Shown: positions 47,137 through 55,841 of the stretch, piece by piece | Layout of the letters: each line of letters opens with the position of its first letter | Position numbering within the stretch: position 1 is the first letter of the stretch | Assembly (NCBI RefSeq): GCF_002994615.1 | Contig: NZ_PVNK01000152.1 | Location: forward strand, 34,591 to 98,590 | From: Enhygromyxa salina | Lineage (GTDB): Bacteria; Myxococcota_A; Polyangia; Nannocystales; Nannocystaceae | Reading direction: 5' to 3' | Length of the DNA stretch: 64,000 nt | Made by a program: the position numbers and the translations under genes | The notes under the pieces: model-generated | The model's input: the letters and a program-made list of their open reading frames with translations, nothing else | Told to the model about the DNA's origin: nothing | Database searches by the model: none

Positions 47137-49737
47137 ATGCAGACAGTGAAAATGGGGCCAGCCCCGAGCGCGGCCGTGGCCAACCATGGGATCCCGGCCT
47201 CGGGGATCCCGGCCTTGCCTCGGCTCGAGCGCTTGCGCGAGGCGATCTTGGCTGCGCCCTACGGTCTGTGTACGCAAAAGGCCGAGTTGATGACCGAGGC
47301 CATGCGCGTCGAGGCGCCCCAGTCCCGCCTCGCCAAGCACCTCGCCCCGCTGCACTTCGACGCCCTACGCAAGGCGCTCGAAGACAACCTCGCAAGCGGC
47401 GCACCGGTCGAGCGCTGGCAACTTCAGATGTCCAAGCGCCTCCAGGAGCTGTGGCTGCGCCTCGACCAACGTGCGCAGACTCAACCGCTCGTCGTGAGCT
47501 TCGCCAAGGCGCTCGCCCACACCCTGGCCCGCGCCGAGCTCCAGATCCACGCCGACGAGCTGCTGGTCGGCAACCCCACCCGCCATCGGGTCGGCGCGGC
47601 GCTGCACCCCGACTACGGCGGCATGTTGCTCATGCCCGAGCTCGACCGGCTCGACGCCCGAGCCGTGAATCCGATGCGCACGACCCCCGGCCAGCGCTGG
47701 CGCCTCGAGCATGAGGTCTTCCCGTTTTGGTTCTCGCGCTCGGTCATGGCTCGGGGGCCGTTGTTCGCCGCGGACCTCGAGCTCCCGAACAAGCTGACCG
47801 AGGGCCGGCGCTTCGTGTTGACCCAATTCGCCGGCATCTCGCACGTGACCCCGGACTTTCCCCGGGTCCTCGAGCTCGGCTTCGTCGGGATCCGCGAGCA
47901 GCTGCGCGAGGCTCGTCGCGACGCGCGCTCGGACGAGCAGGCCGCGTTCTACGAGGCGGGTGAGATCGTCGCCAGCGCGGTCATCGAATTTGGCGCGCGC
48001 TGGTCCAGGCGCTGCGCCGACGAAGCGCGCCGACTCGAGCCCTCGGATCCTGCCCGCGCCGCCGAGCTGCGCGAGCTCGCGCAGATCCTCGCCCGGGTCC
48101 CCGCGCACCCGGCCCGCAGCTTCCACGAGGCGCTCCAGAGCGTGATCTCGACCTGGGTCGCCGTCCACCAAGAGAGCTTTCAGCACGGCGTGTCCTTTGG
48201 CCGCGTCGACCAGTACCTGTGGCCCTACTACGAGCGGGACCTCGCCGCGGGCCGCATCGATCGGGCCCGCGCCGTCGAGCTGCTCGGCTGCGTGCTCGCC
48301 AAGGCCTCGGAGCAGCTGCCGCTGTTCAACCAGATGGCGACCGAGTTCTTCTCGGGTCTGTCGTCAGCCTCGGGCCTGACCCTCGGCGGCACAACGAATC
48401 ACGGGGCGACAGGGGCCGACGCGAGCAACGAGCTGACTTCGCTGTGGCTGCTGGCCTACGACCGCATGCGCCTGCGCCAGCCCAACTTGCACTTGCGGCT
48501 GCACGAGCGAAGCCCGCGAGCGCTACGCGAGCTGGCCTTCGAGATCATCGGCCGCGGCGGCGGGCAACCGGCGTTGTTCAACGAGGCCCAGATCATCCCC
48601 GCGCTGCGCGAGCTCGGGGTCTCCGACGAAGACGCCCGCAATTTCTCGATCGTCGGCTGCGTCGAGTGGGGCGTACCCTACTCGTCCTTCCCCGCGGCCG
48701 GGGCGGGCTTCATCTCGCTGCCCGCGGTCCTCGACGAGGTCCTGCGCGAGCCGACGCTGCGCAGCCACGTGGCGCTGAGCAGCCTCATGGCCACGATCTG
48801 GTCGGCGTTTTGTGAGCGCCTGGCCGAGACCGTGTGCGAGGCCGTGGCCGGCAACGACGCGATCGAGCGCGCCCACGCCCAGTGCCGCCCGACGCCGCTG
48901 CTCTCGATCCTCGTCGACGGCTGCATCGAGGCCGGCCGCGACGTCACCCAAGCCGGCGCCCGCTACGACTCGACCGGGATCCAGGGTGTGGGCCTCGCCG
49001 ACGTCGCCGACTCGCTGGCCGCGATCGAGGAGCTGGTCGTCGAGCAGGGTCGGCTGAGCCTGGCCGAGCTGATGCGGGCGGTCGACCTCGACTTTCGCGG
49101 CCACGACCAGCTCCGCAGCCGCCTGGTCGAGAAGGTGCCCAAGTACGGTCAAGACCACGGCCGGCCCGAGCGCTGGGCCGCCGAGGTCGCGCGGGCCTAC
49201 GCCGAGGAGCTTCGTCGCCACCGCAACCCCCGCGGTGGACCCTACGCGCCGGGCTTTTGGTCGATGACCACCCACGTCGGCTTCGGCGCGCGGCTCGGCG
49301 CGCTGCCCAGCGGTCGCGCGGCCGGGCGGCCCCTGGCCAACGGCGTCTCTCCGACCAACGGCGCCGACTCGCGCGGCCCGACGGCCTCACTGCTCGCGGT
49401 CACCGGGGTTGGGGGCGCTCACGTCAGCAACGGCCTCGCGCTCAACGAGAGCCTCGATCCCCAGCTCGCGGGCGGGCCGACCGGCGCGGCGCTCGTCGAC
49501 GCCCTGACCCGCGGCTACTTCGCCGCTGGCGGCATGCAGGTCCAGTACAACGTGATCGACGTCAACGAGCTGATCGACGCCAAGCGCTACCCCGATCGCC
49601 ACCGCGGCCTCGTCGTGCGGATCTCGGGCTACAGCGCGTATTTCAACGACCTCACGCCAACGATGAAAGACGAGCTCATCGCCCGCGCCTCCCACGGCCG
49701 CCCGGGCGCTCAGGTCTCGACCGAGGGGGCCCTGTGA
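47137..49737 (+). CDS. Glycyl radical enzyme of the pyruvate formate-lyase superfamily, substrate unknown
   Basis: About 866 residues. The glycyl radical loop VVRISGYSAYF has Gly831, and the thiyl-forming Cys508 lies in IVGCVEWGVPYSS. The GCVE motif, with a Glu two residues after Cys, marks the eliminase branch (dehydratases, CutC-like lyases) rather than pyruvate formate-lyase itself, which has CC. Trp follows where most relatives have Pro (GCVEP). ATG 47137 is used; ATG 47152 or an earlier GTG/TTG is possible. The activase gene overlaps by 4 bp. No microcompartment or aldehyde-processing genes are near, so the substrate cannot be inferred. The enzyme should work only without oxygen. Confidence 0.92.
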   Translation: MQTVKMGPAPSAAVANHGIPASGIPALPRLERLREAILAAPYGLCTQKAELMTEAMRVEAPQSRLAKHLAPLHFDALRKALEDNLASGAPVERWQLQMSKRLQELWLRLDQRAQTQPLVVSFAKALAHTLARAELQIHADELLVGNPTRHRVGAALHPDYGGMLLMPELDRLDARAVNPMRTTPGQRWRLEHEVFPFWFSRSVMARGPLFAADLELPNKLTEGRRFVLTQFAGISHVTPDFPRVLELGFVGIREQLREARRDARSDEQAAFYEAGEIVASAVIEFGARWSRRCADEARRLEPSDPARAAELRELAQILARVPAHPARSFHEALQSVISTWVAVHQESFQHGVSFGRVDQYLWPYYERDLAAGRIDRARAVELLGCVLAKASEQLPLFNQMATEFFSGLSSASGLTLGGTTNHGATGADASNELTSLWLLAYDRMRLRQPNLHLRLHERSPRALRELAFEIIGRGGGQPALFNEAQIIPALRELGVSDEDARNFSIVGCVEWGVPYSSFPAAGAGFISLPAVLDEVLREPTLRSHVALSSLMATIWSAFCERLAETVCEAVAGNDAIERAHAQCRPTPLLSILVDGCIEAGRDVTQAGARYDSTGIQGVGLADVADSLAAIEELVVEQGRLSLAELMRAVDLDFRGHDQLRSRLVEKVPKYGQDHGRPERWAAEVARAYAEELRRHRNPRGGPYAPGFWSMTTHVGFGARLGALPSGRAAGRPLANGVSPTNGADSRGPTASLLAVTGVGGAHVSNGLALNESLDPQLAGGPTGAALVDALTRGYFAAGGMQVQYNVIDVNELIDAKRYPDRHRGLVVRISGYSAYFNDLTPTMKDELIARASHGRPGAQVSTEGAL

Positions 49738-50651
49738 GCGGCGCCGACGCAGCCGTCGTGTTCGACGTGCAGCGCTTCTCGATCCACGACGGGCCGGGGA
49801 TCCGCACGGTCGTATTCTTCAAGGGCTGCGCGCTCGCGTGTCGGTGGTGCCAGAACCCCGAGAGCCGCCGCGCCCAGCCGGAGCTCGCCTACCACGCCGA
49901 CCGCTGCTTGCCGGGCTGTCGGCTGTGCGTGAGCGTGTGCCCCGAGGGCGCCATCCTCGACCGTATGAACGAGCGCGTGCGCTGGGACGCCTGTACCCAC
50001 TGCGGCGCGTGCGTGGACACCTGCCCGAGCGACGCGCTGGTCATGGTCGGCGAGCAGTGGACGGTCGAGCGCCTGCTCGACGCGGTCCTCGCCGACCGCC
50101 ACTTCTACGAGGCGAGCGGCGGCGGCGTGACCTTGTCGGGCGGCGAGCCGGTCCTGGCCTCGGACTTCCTCAGCGCGTTCTTGCCTCGCGCCAAGCAGGC
50201 GGGGCTTCACCTCACGCTCGAGACCAGCGGCCACTATCCCTTCGCCCTGCTCGAGCCGCTGCTGCCCGAGCTCGACTTGATCCTGTTCGACGTCAAGGCC
50301 GGCGGCCGCGAGCGGCACCTCGACCTGGTCGGCCACGACAACCACCAGGTCCTCGCCAACCTCGAGCGCTTGCTCGCGCGCGACTCCGGGCCCGAGCTCG
50401 AGCTTCGGATGCCCGTGGTCCCCGGCCTCAACGACGGCGACGCGTCCCTCGATCAACTCTGCGCGACGCTCCGCGGCCTCGGTGTCGAGCGGCTCACCCT
50501 GCTGCCCTACAATCACCTGTGGGAGGCCAAGCTGGCCCGCCTCGACACCAAGCAGACCGCGCTCGGCATCAGCCCGCCCGCGAAGGACTACTACCGGGCG
50601 CTCGAGCAGCGCTTCGCCGCGCGGGGCGTGACGGGCCTGGCCCCCGGCTGA
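49734..50651 (+). CDS. Glycyl radical enzyme activase (radical SAM)
   Basis: 305 residues from GTG 49734, which overlaps the stop of the glycyl radical enzyme (GTGA). It has HDGPGIRTVVFFKGC, then the radical SAM cluster motif CALACRWC (CX3CX2C). A ferredoxin-like insert follows with two more cluster motifs, CLPGCRLCVSVCP and CTHCGACVDTCP. GGGVTLSGGEPVLA is the SAM-binding segment. It installs the glycyl radical on its partner by hydrogen abstraction. The two-cluster insert is typical of activases of the eliminase class. Confidence 0.95.
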   Translation: MSGADAAVVFDVQRFSIHDGPGIRTVVFFKGCALACRWCQNPESRRAQPELAYHADRCLPGCRLCVSVCPEGAILDRMNERVRWDACTHCGACVDTCPSDALVMVGEQWTVERLLDAVLADRHFYEASGGGVTLSGGEPVLASDFLSAFLPRAKQAGLHLTLETSGHYPFALLEPLLPELDLILFDVKAGGRERHLDLVGHDNHQVLANLERLLARDSGPELELRMPVVPGLNDGDASLDQLCATLRGLGVERLTLLPYNHLWEAKLARLDTKQTALGISPPAKDYYRALEQRFAARGVTGLAPG

Positions 50652-50664
50652 GATACTCTGGCTC

Positions 50665-51528
50665 GTGGCCTCGAACACGACCGCCTCGACCCTGCCCTTG
50701 CGCTTGCCCGACGCGCCCTTCGACCTCGCTCAGGCCCAGCGCGCCGCCGTATTGCTGCGCTGGGCCTACATCCTCACCCGCGCGTGGGAGGCGGACAACA
50801 AGCCCGCGCCCGAGTCGTTCTCGTGGGCGCCAACGCAGGCGATCGAGGGGCTCGAGCTCGGCGCGCCGCTGTGGGCCAGCGCGCGCGGCTGGAAACCCTT
50901 TCACAACCACCAACCCTTCGGCTTCATCGCCCGCGAGGGCGAGCTCGGGTATCTGGTGTTTCGTGGGACCGAGACCCCGCAGGACTTTGGGACCAACCTT
51001 CGCCTCGATCAGATCGAATACCCCTTTGTCTCCGGCTTCGGCCACGTCCACGACGGCTTCGCCGGGCTCTACGCGGCGCTGCGCGAGCCCGTGCTCGCCG
51101 AGCTCGAGCGCCTTGGGCTGCGGTCGTTGATCGTCGCGGGTCACAGCATGGGGGCCGGGGTCTCGTCCCTCGCTTTTTGTGACCTCGCGACCAACGTCGA
51201 GGCCCTCGGTGGCCGCGTGCTGCACTACTGCTTTGGCTCACCGCGGGTCGGAAACCCCGAGTTCGCCGCGGCCGCGAACGCCCTCGCCAATCCGGACGGC
51301 GGCTGGGGCGTGAGCTACCGGCTCAACAACAGCGCCGACCCAGTCGCCCATTTGCCGCCGATGCTCCGCGACAAGCTCCTCGGCGAAGATGTCCTGTACC
51401 AGCACTTTGGCGTCGGGATTGAGCTCAGCGCCAACTATGGGTCGATCGGGGTCAACCATAGTGTTTCGCGGACTTATCTGTATGCGATCGAGCACCCCGA
51501 GCAGCCGCACAACCCCGACGCGACTTGA
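50665..51528 (+). CDS. Class 3 lipase family protein
   Basis: 287 residues from GTG 50665. An alpha/beta hydrolase of the fungal-type class 3 lipase family. The nucleophile is Ser161 in AGHSMGAGVSS. The acid is the Asp in NNSADPVAHLPP, and the His in GVNHSVSRTYL completes the triad. GYLVFRGTETPQDFGTNL is the usual oxyanion-side strand, and FGSPRVGNPEF is a family hallmark. No signal peptide is evident. It lies 13 bp after the activase gene, so co-transcription is likely, though the functional link is unclear. Confidence 0.92.
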   Translation: MASNTTASTLPLRLPDAPFDLAQAQRAAVLLRWAYILTRAWEADNKPAPESFSWAPTQAIEGLELGAPLWASARGWKPFHNHQPFGFIAREGELGYLVFRGTETPQDFGTNLRLDQIEYPFVSGFGHVHDGFAGLYAALREPVLAELERLGLRSLIVAGHSMGAGVSSLAFCDLATNVEALGGRVLHYCFGSPRVGNPEFAAAANALANPDGGWGVSYRLNNSADPVAHLPPMLRDKLLGEDVLYQHFGVGIELSANYGSIGVNHSVSRTYLYAIEHPEQPHNPDAT

Positions 51529-51622
51529 CTCCTGCGGGGGCGCGTCGCAAGTGGGGGTGTTCGTGTGGGTGCAGACGGGCTCGGACGAAGTCCGCGTGGG
51601 GTGAAAGCTGTGAGCAGCCCCG

Positions 51623-52207
51623 TCAGGCCGCCAGCAGCGACAGCGTGGTGTCGACCGTGTCGCGCAACACCCCCTCCTCGAGCCCACCCCGCGCCATCAC
51701 CCCGACCCCATGGATCGAGTTGGTCAAGAAGCGCGCCAGCGACCGCGCCCCACGCCCCTCTGGCACCTCCCCCGCCGCGATCGCGCGCTCGAGCGCGCCG
51801 TAAAACAGCTCCTCGATATCGCGCAGGTGCTCGGCCACCCGCGCTCTGACCTCGGGATCGCGCTGCCCGAGCTCGAGCGCGGCGTTCGCCATCAGACACG
51901 AGCGGTGCTCGGGGTCCTCAACGACCACGCGCATGACAGCCTCGAAGCCCGCCCGGATACCCGCGACACCCGACTCCTCGGTCGCGAGCATCTCTTTGAG
52001 TTGCACGCGGAGCTTCGCGCGGTAGCGATCGACCGCGGCCAGGTACAAGCGGTGCTTGTCGCCAAAGGTGTCGTAGAGGCTCTGACGGCTGATGCCCATG
52101 AATTCGAGCAATTTAACCATTGACGCGCCGTCATAGCCGCATCGCCAGAACAGCTCGACTGCGCGGTCGAGGGCGACATCCGGATCGAAAGTCTTGGCAC
52201 GTGGCAT
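51623..52207 (-). CDS. TetR-family transcriptional regulator
   Basis: 194 residues from ATG 52207 (MPRAKTFDPDVAL). The N-terminal HTH domain has ALDRAVELFWRCGYDGASMV, then LLEFMGISRQSLYDTFGDKH. The C-terminal ligand domain contains CLMANAALELGQRDPEV, typical of this regulator group. The upstream in-frame sequence to 52345 lacks similarity and was excluded. It converges with the lipase gene, which ends 95 bp away, and follows the PEBP gene on the same strand. The target is unknown. Confidence 0.93.
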   Translation of the reverse strand: MPRAKTFDPDVALDRAVELFWRCGYDGASMVKLLEFMGISRQSLYDTFGDKHRLYLAAVDRYRAKLRVQLKEMLATEESGVAGIRAGFEAVMRVVVEDPEHRSCLMANAALELGQRDPEVRARVAEHLRDIEELFYGALERAIAAGEVPEGRGARSLARFLTNSIHGVGVMARGGLEEGVLRDTVDTTLSLLAA

Positions 52208-52299
52208 GACCGGCACAGACTCTCGCCTGGCGACCCAGTCGGTCAACAAGCGCATCACCCGAGCCGCGCCATCACCGACTTCGGCCGCCTGAGACGCCG

Positions 52300-52935
52300 T
52301 CAGCGGCGCTTGACCTTGGGGTTGAGGGTATAGGTGCCGATCCACCTGGCCTTCGCCAGTGTGTGGCCCTCGATTGCGGCGAGCGCGTCTTTGCCACCAA
52401 AGTTACCCGACAAGTTCAGGCTCTCGACATCGAGCGCGTATACCGTGAAGTGATAGTGGTGCAGGCGCTCGTCGTTCCACGGCGGGCACGGACCATCGTA
52501 GCCGCCATAGTCGCCGGCCATCTCGGCGTCGCCGGCGAACCACCCGGTGTAGTCGTTGATGCCCTGGACGCCCTGTCCTTGGGGCGCTGCACCCGGCGCC
52601 TTGCCGTGGGGCGTGATGCCGTCGCAGTGCGCGCCCGCGGCGATCTCGCTGACGTCGGCGGGCACGTCGACGAGGACCCAGTGGAAGAATTCCACGCGGG
52701 GGAGACCGTAGGGGACGCTGCGGCCCTCCTGGTTGACGTCGTCGCCGCGGGAGGGAACGTCGGGATCGTGGCAGATGATCGCGAAGGACTTGGTGCCCTC
52801 GGGCGCGTCGGCCCACGCCAAGTGGGGGTTGCGGTTGGGGGCCATGGCGACGTGGCCCTCTTGCGCCGGAACGCAAAACGCGAATTCTCCGGGGATCGGG
52901 CCGTGGTTGGGGAAAGACTCGCTGCGTAGTTCCAT
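52300..52935 (-). CDS. YbhB/YbcL-type phosphatidylethanolamine-binding (PEBP) protein
   Basis: 211 residues from ATG 52935. It shows the PEBP motifs CHDPDVPSRGDDVN near 59-72, VEFFHWVLVDVPADV, and GPCPPWNDERLHHYHFTVYA near 154-173, which form the anion-binding pocket. It is longer than E. coli YbhB and contains an insert with CDGITPHGK. There is no signal peptide. The family is of uncertain function in bacteria. A MITE-like element begins 23 bp upstream of its ATG, so that element lies in the promoter region. Confidence 0.92.
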   Translation of the reverse strand: MELRSESFPNHGPIPGEFAFCVPAQEGHVAMAPNRNPHLAWADAPEGTKSFAIICHDPDVPSRGDDVNQEGRSVPYGLPRVEFFHWVLVDVPADVSEIAAGAHCDGITPHGKAPGAAPQGQGVQGINDYTGWFAGDAEMAGDYGGYDGPCPPWNDERLHHYHFTVYALDVESLNLSGNFGGKDALAAIEGHTLAKARWIGTYTLNPKVKRR

Positions 52936-52957
52936 CGCGGGGGCGAGGGTACGAGGC

Positions 52958-53095
52958 GAGGAGCCCGGGGCGCAATCCATCGTGGCGCCTCGCGCCGGAA
53001 TTTTCGGCGAGATCGCGGAGCCGAAACGCAGCTGTATCCCGCGCGCTGCAATTTTCGGGGACAAAGAGCGCGAGGGGTTGCGCCCCGGGCTCCTC
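52958..53095. mobile_element. MITE-like element, copy 2
   Basis: A 138-bp non-coding element with perfect 18-bp terminal inverted repeats (GAGGAGCCCGGGGCGCAA at 52958-52975 and its inverse at 53078-53095). It shares the 26-bp core at 52978-53003 with copy 1 (40147-40172, inverted), plus further patches such as GCTGTA and TTTTCGGGGACAAAG. Its terminal repeats are a variant of those of copy 1. Confidence 0.75.
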
Positions 53096-53126
53096 CGGGG
53101 CCGATTCTCGAGCGAGAACATGAAAT

Positions 53127-53154
53127 GCGCCCCGCCGGGCATCCGACGGGGCGC
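53127..53154 (-). terminator. Strong hairpin after the RNA-ligase remnant
   Basis: GCGCCCCG pairs with CGGGGCGC, and the stem continues past one mismatch with CGG/CCG around a GCAT loop. On the minus strand ATTTCATGTT follows. It lies 3 bp after the stop at 53158, so it is a likely terminator for that frame, although the T tract is weak. Confidence 0.55.
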
Positions 53155-53157
53155 GAG

Positions 53158-53616
53158 TCAATGCGACATCGCGTCGCGGAACCAGGACTTGGCCCGCTCG
53201 GTGACCGGCCGCGCGACCTGCTTCCACTCGAGGCCGCTGTGCTCGAGCTCGCTGGCGTGCTCGCGCCGGATGTCACCCGCGAGCCACTCGAGGAAGACGC
53301 CGAGGCTGCGCATCTCGACCTCCATGCCGTGCTCGGCCAGGTAGTCGAGGCCCTGAGCCAGGCGCGGATCGGTGACCGCGTAGGCGACGAAGGCCTCGAC
53401 GCTGGCGATCAGCTCGGGGTCGAGCGGCGTGCGCTTGGCCACCCTCGCGCGCACGACGACCTGGTGGCGCTCGCCCTTGGACTTGAACAGCAGCTCGCTG
53501 TCGCCAAAGTGCTCGGCGCGGGGCTGCCAGACCACCCCCTCGCCGACGCCCTCGACGCCGAAGCGAGCCGCCCAGGAGCAGCAGGCCTCGACCTCGCGGG
53601 TTGCCCCGTCGATCAC
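53158..53616 (-). pseudogene. 5'-truncated RNA ligase (C-terminal part only)
   Basis: About 152 residues remain. GVGEGVVWQP and LLFKSKGERHQVVV match nucleotidyltransferase motifs IV and V of RNA ligases. The following helical region (RTPLDPELIASVEAFVAYAV to WFRDAMSH) is like the C-terminal domain of that family. The adenylated-lysine motif KxDG and the rest of the N-terminal domain are missing. The frame upstream meets a TGA at 53644-53646, and the crystallin-like gene ends at 53696. No other frame carries the missing part. It is therefore probably a remnant, although a GTG at 53616 keeps it formally open. Confidence 0.6.
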
Positions 53617-53695
53617 CGCGGCCGCGCGCTCGACGGTCCGCGGTCAAGCGCATCGGCTCAAATACTCGGTCCACACATGGACCCACATGGCGGGT

Positions 53696-54313
53696 TCAGG
53701 TGACGCGTGACACACGCATTGAGCGGACCGAGTCGTTGAACGAGTAGGGCGCGACCGCGATGTTGGGGATCGAAGTCCCCGGCCCAAAGTTGGCCGGCTG
53801 CAGCAGCGCGCCCGAATAGTTCACGTGCTGATAGAAGTTGGCGACGTCGCCCTGGCGGTAGTCCTCGCCCTGCCAGATCCGGACCGAGGACACCTTGTCG
53901 CTGAAGCCAATACGGTTGAAGTTGGGCTCGCTGAGCAGCAGATCACGAAACTGCCCGTTGAAGTTCACATGCTCGTAAACACGGACCATGAGCCTGACCC
54001 CGAGGCCCGGCGCGAGCGGCTGATAGGGATGAAAGTCCGCCGAAGAGATCTTGCCGCCAAAGGAAAATGGCGCGACGTGGATATTGGCATAACGCCCGGG
54101 CCCGAGCTCGAGGTACCCACCGACAAAGTGCGTGTTCGCGTAGAAGCGAATGACGTCACCCTTGCGGTAGTCGTTGCCCTTGTAGATGATGATCGACGAG
54201 ATCTTGTCATTGAAGCCGAGTTGATTTGGAAAGCTGACGGTGTCACTACGCAAAAAGCGGCTCTGACCGCCAAAATTCGCGTGCTCGAACACCTGGGCAA
54301 AAAGCCGGGCCAT
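53696..54313 (-). CDS. Beta/gamma-crystallin-type protein (protein S-like)
   Basis: 205 residues with two beta/gamma-crystallin domains of two Greek-key motifs each. Calcium-binding motifs of the (N/D)(N/D)xx(S/T)S type are visible as FNDKISSIII (first domain) and FSDKVSSVRI (second). Weaker versions lie in FGGKISSADF and FNDSVRSMRV. Repeats such as VFEHANFGGQSRFL and VYEHVNFNGQFRDL begin each domain. There is no signal peptide, as in Myxococcus protein S, a spore-coat protein with the same fold. The ATG has GAGGAGA upstream, a strong site. A role in stress or spore coat is inferred from family only. Confidence 0.9.
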   Translation of the reverse strand: MARLFAQVFEHANFGGQSRFLRSDTVSFPNQLGFNDKISSIIIYKGNDYRKGDVIRFYANTHFVGGYLELGPGRYANIHVAPFSFGGKISSADFHPYQPLAPGLGVRLMVRVYEHVNFNGQFRDLLLSEPNFNRIGFSDKVSSVRIWQGEDYRQGDVANFYQHVNYSGALLQPANFGPGTSIPNIAVAPYSFNDSVRSMRVSRVT

Positions 54314-54391
54314 GGTAATTTCTCCTCGTACACCGTCGATCGTGCGATACGAGTCTCGAGGTGCAAGGCGCGGGCCCGCGCAGAGATTTCC

Positions 54392-55819
54392 CTACTCGGG
54401 CAGCGCCGCGAGGACCGCGGCCGCGAACTCGGCCCGGGGCCACTTGCGCCCGTTGGTCATCCCAAGCCGGACAATCACCGCATCGCGTGAGGGCACCACG
54501 AGCACGATCTGCCCCTGGTGACCCGAGGCGAAGTAGGCGTCAGGCGGCACGCCCGGGAGCGCGCGCTGCTCGGGATCCGGCGCCGCGTTGAGCCACCACT
54601 GGAGGCCGTAGCCCGCGCTCGGGTCGGTCGGCGTCGGCGCGACGCTCCGCGCGACCCAGCCCTCGGGCAGGATCCGCTCGCCGTCCCACACGCCGTCGTG
54701 GAGGTAGAGCAAGCCGAAGCGGGCCCAGTCGCGCGGGGTCGCGTACATGAACGAGGAGCCGACGAAGGTCCCGCTCGGGTCGGTCTCCATGACGGCGCTG
54801 TGCATGCCCAGAGGCACGAACAGCGCGTCATGGGGGAAGCGATGGTAGGCGCCGTCGTCGGCGAACAGCTCGCGGATTCGGCGGGAGATCAGGTTGGTCG
54901 TGCCGCTCGAGTAGGCAAAGCGCGTGTCGATGGGGTCGGCGAGCTGGCGCCCGAGCGGCAGCGCGCTGGCGTCGTGGCGATCGTAGAGCATCACCGTGAC
55001 GTCCGTGCGCAGGCCGTAGCTCTCGTCGAACTCGAGGCCGCTGCTCATGCGCAAGAGCTGGTCCCAGGTCAGGCGCCCGCGCTTGGACTCGAGCCAGTCC
55101 CCGAAGCCGATCGGCTCGTCGATCGAGAGCTCGCCGCGGGCGACGAGGATCCCGACCAGGGCGCTGGTCACCGACTTGGTCATCGACCAGCCGAGCTGGG
55201 GCGTATCGGCGTCGAAGCCCTCGGCGTAGCGCTCGGCGATCAGCTGGCCGGCCCAGACAACGACGACGGCGCGGGTGTTGAGCGGCGGGCCGTCGAAGCT
55301 GGAGCTCGCGCCCGCGCCCGGGAAGATCTCGTCGATAGCGAGCTCGAGGGCGGCGCGGTCGAGGCCCGGGGGATCGCCGCTCGGGGGCTCGACGAGGGGT
55401 CCGTCGCCGCGGGGCCATGGCGCCGTCTCGGACCCGGCCGGGCGCGGGGTCGGCTCGAAGCCTTCGGCGCGCAGGCTCGCGGGCCCGACCTCGAGCGCGA
55501 GGGCGCAGCCGAGCCCGGGTCGGTAGGCGGCGGTCTTGGCCGCGAAGCCGAGGGCGTCGGCGCGCACGACCTGGGCCGAGGGATCGACCTCGTAGCTGAC
55601 GAAGAAGGCCTTGGGGAACTCCTCGTCGACCAGGCCCTCGGACTCGCGGCCGGCGACGAACACGTCGGAGCACACGGCCTTGGCGACGGCCCCGGTGGCG
55701 ATCGGGAAGATCCATCCGACCAGCCAGCTCGCGACCCCGATCACGATCACGGCGTTGATCGCGAGGACCGCGAGCACGATCTTTTTGAGCCTCGGCTTGC
55801 GGGTCCAACGGAGCTTCAC
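54392..55819 (-). CDS. Beta-lactamase-fold serine hydrolase, membrane anchored
   Basis: About 475 residues from GTG 55819, with no clear ribosome site. A short basic N-terminus precedes one helix (IVLAVLAINAVIVIGVASWLV). The class C-type hydrolase domain starts near residue 140. It has SMTK with Ser212 and Lys215, the YSSG motif (Tyr of the catalytic triad) and GHQGQ as the third motif. Such proteins include esterases, D-aminopeptidases and peptidoglycan-acting enzymes; the substrate is not evident. In-frame sequence upstream overlaps addA and is not coding. It lies 22 bp after addA. Confidence 0.9.
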   Translation of the reverse strand: MKLRWTRKPRLKKIVLAVLAINAVIVIGVASWLVGWIFPIATGAVAKAVCSDVFVAGRESEGLVDEEFPKAFFVSYEVDPSAQVVRADALGFAAKTAAYRPGLGCALALEVGPASLRAEGFEPTPRPAGSETAPWPRGDGPLVEPPSGDPPGLDRAALELAIDEIFPGAGASSSFDGPPLNTRAVVVVWAGQLIAERYAEGFDADTPQLGWSMTKSVTSALVGILVARGELSIDEPIGFGDWLESKRGRLTWDQLLRMSSGLEFDESYGLRTDVTVMLYDRHDASALPLGRQLADPIDTRFAYSSGTTNLISRRIRELFADDGAYHRFPHDALFVPLGMHSAVMETDPSGTFVGSSFMYATPRDWARFGLLYLHDGVWDGERILPEGWVARSVAPTPTDPSAGYGLQWWLNAAPDPEQRALPGVPPDAYFASGHQGQIVLVVPSRDAVIVRLGMTNGRKWPRAEFAAAVLAALPE

Positions 55820-55841
55820 GGCCGAGAGTGTCGCACGAGCT

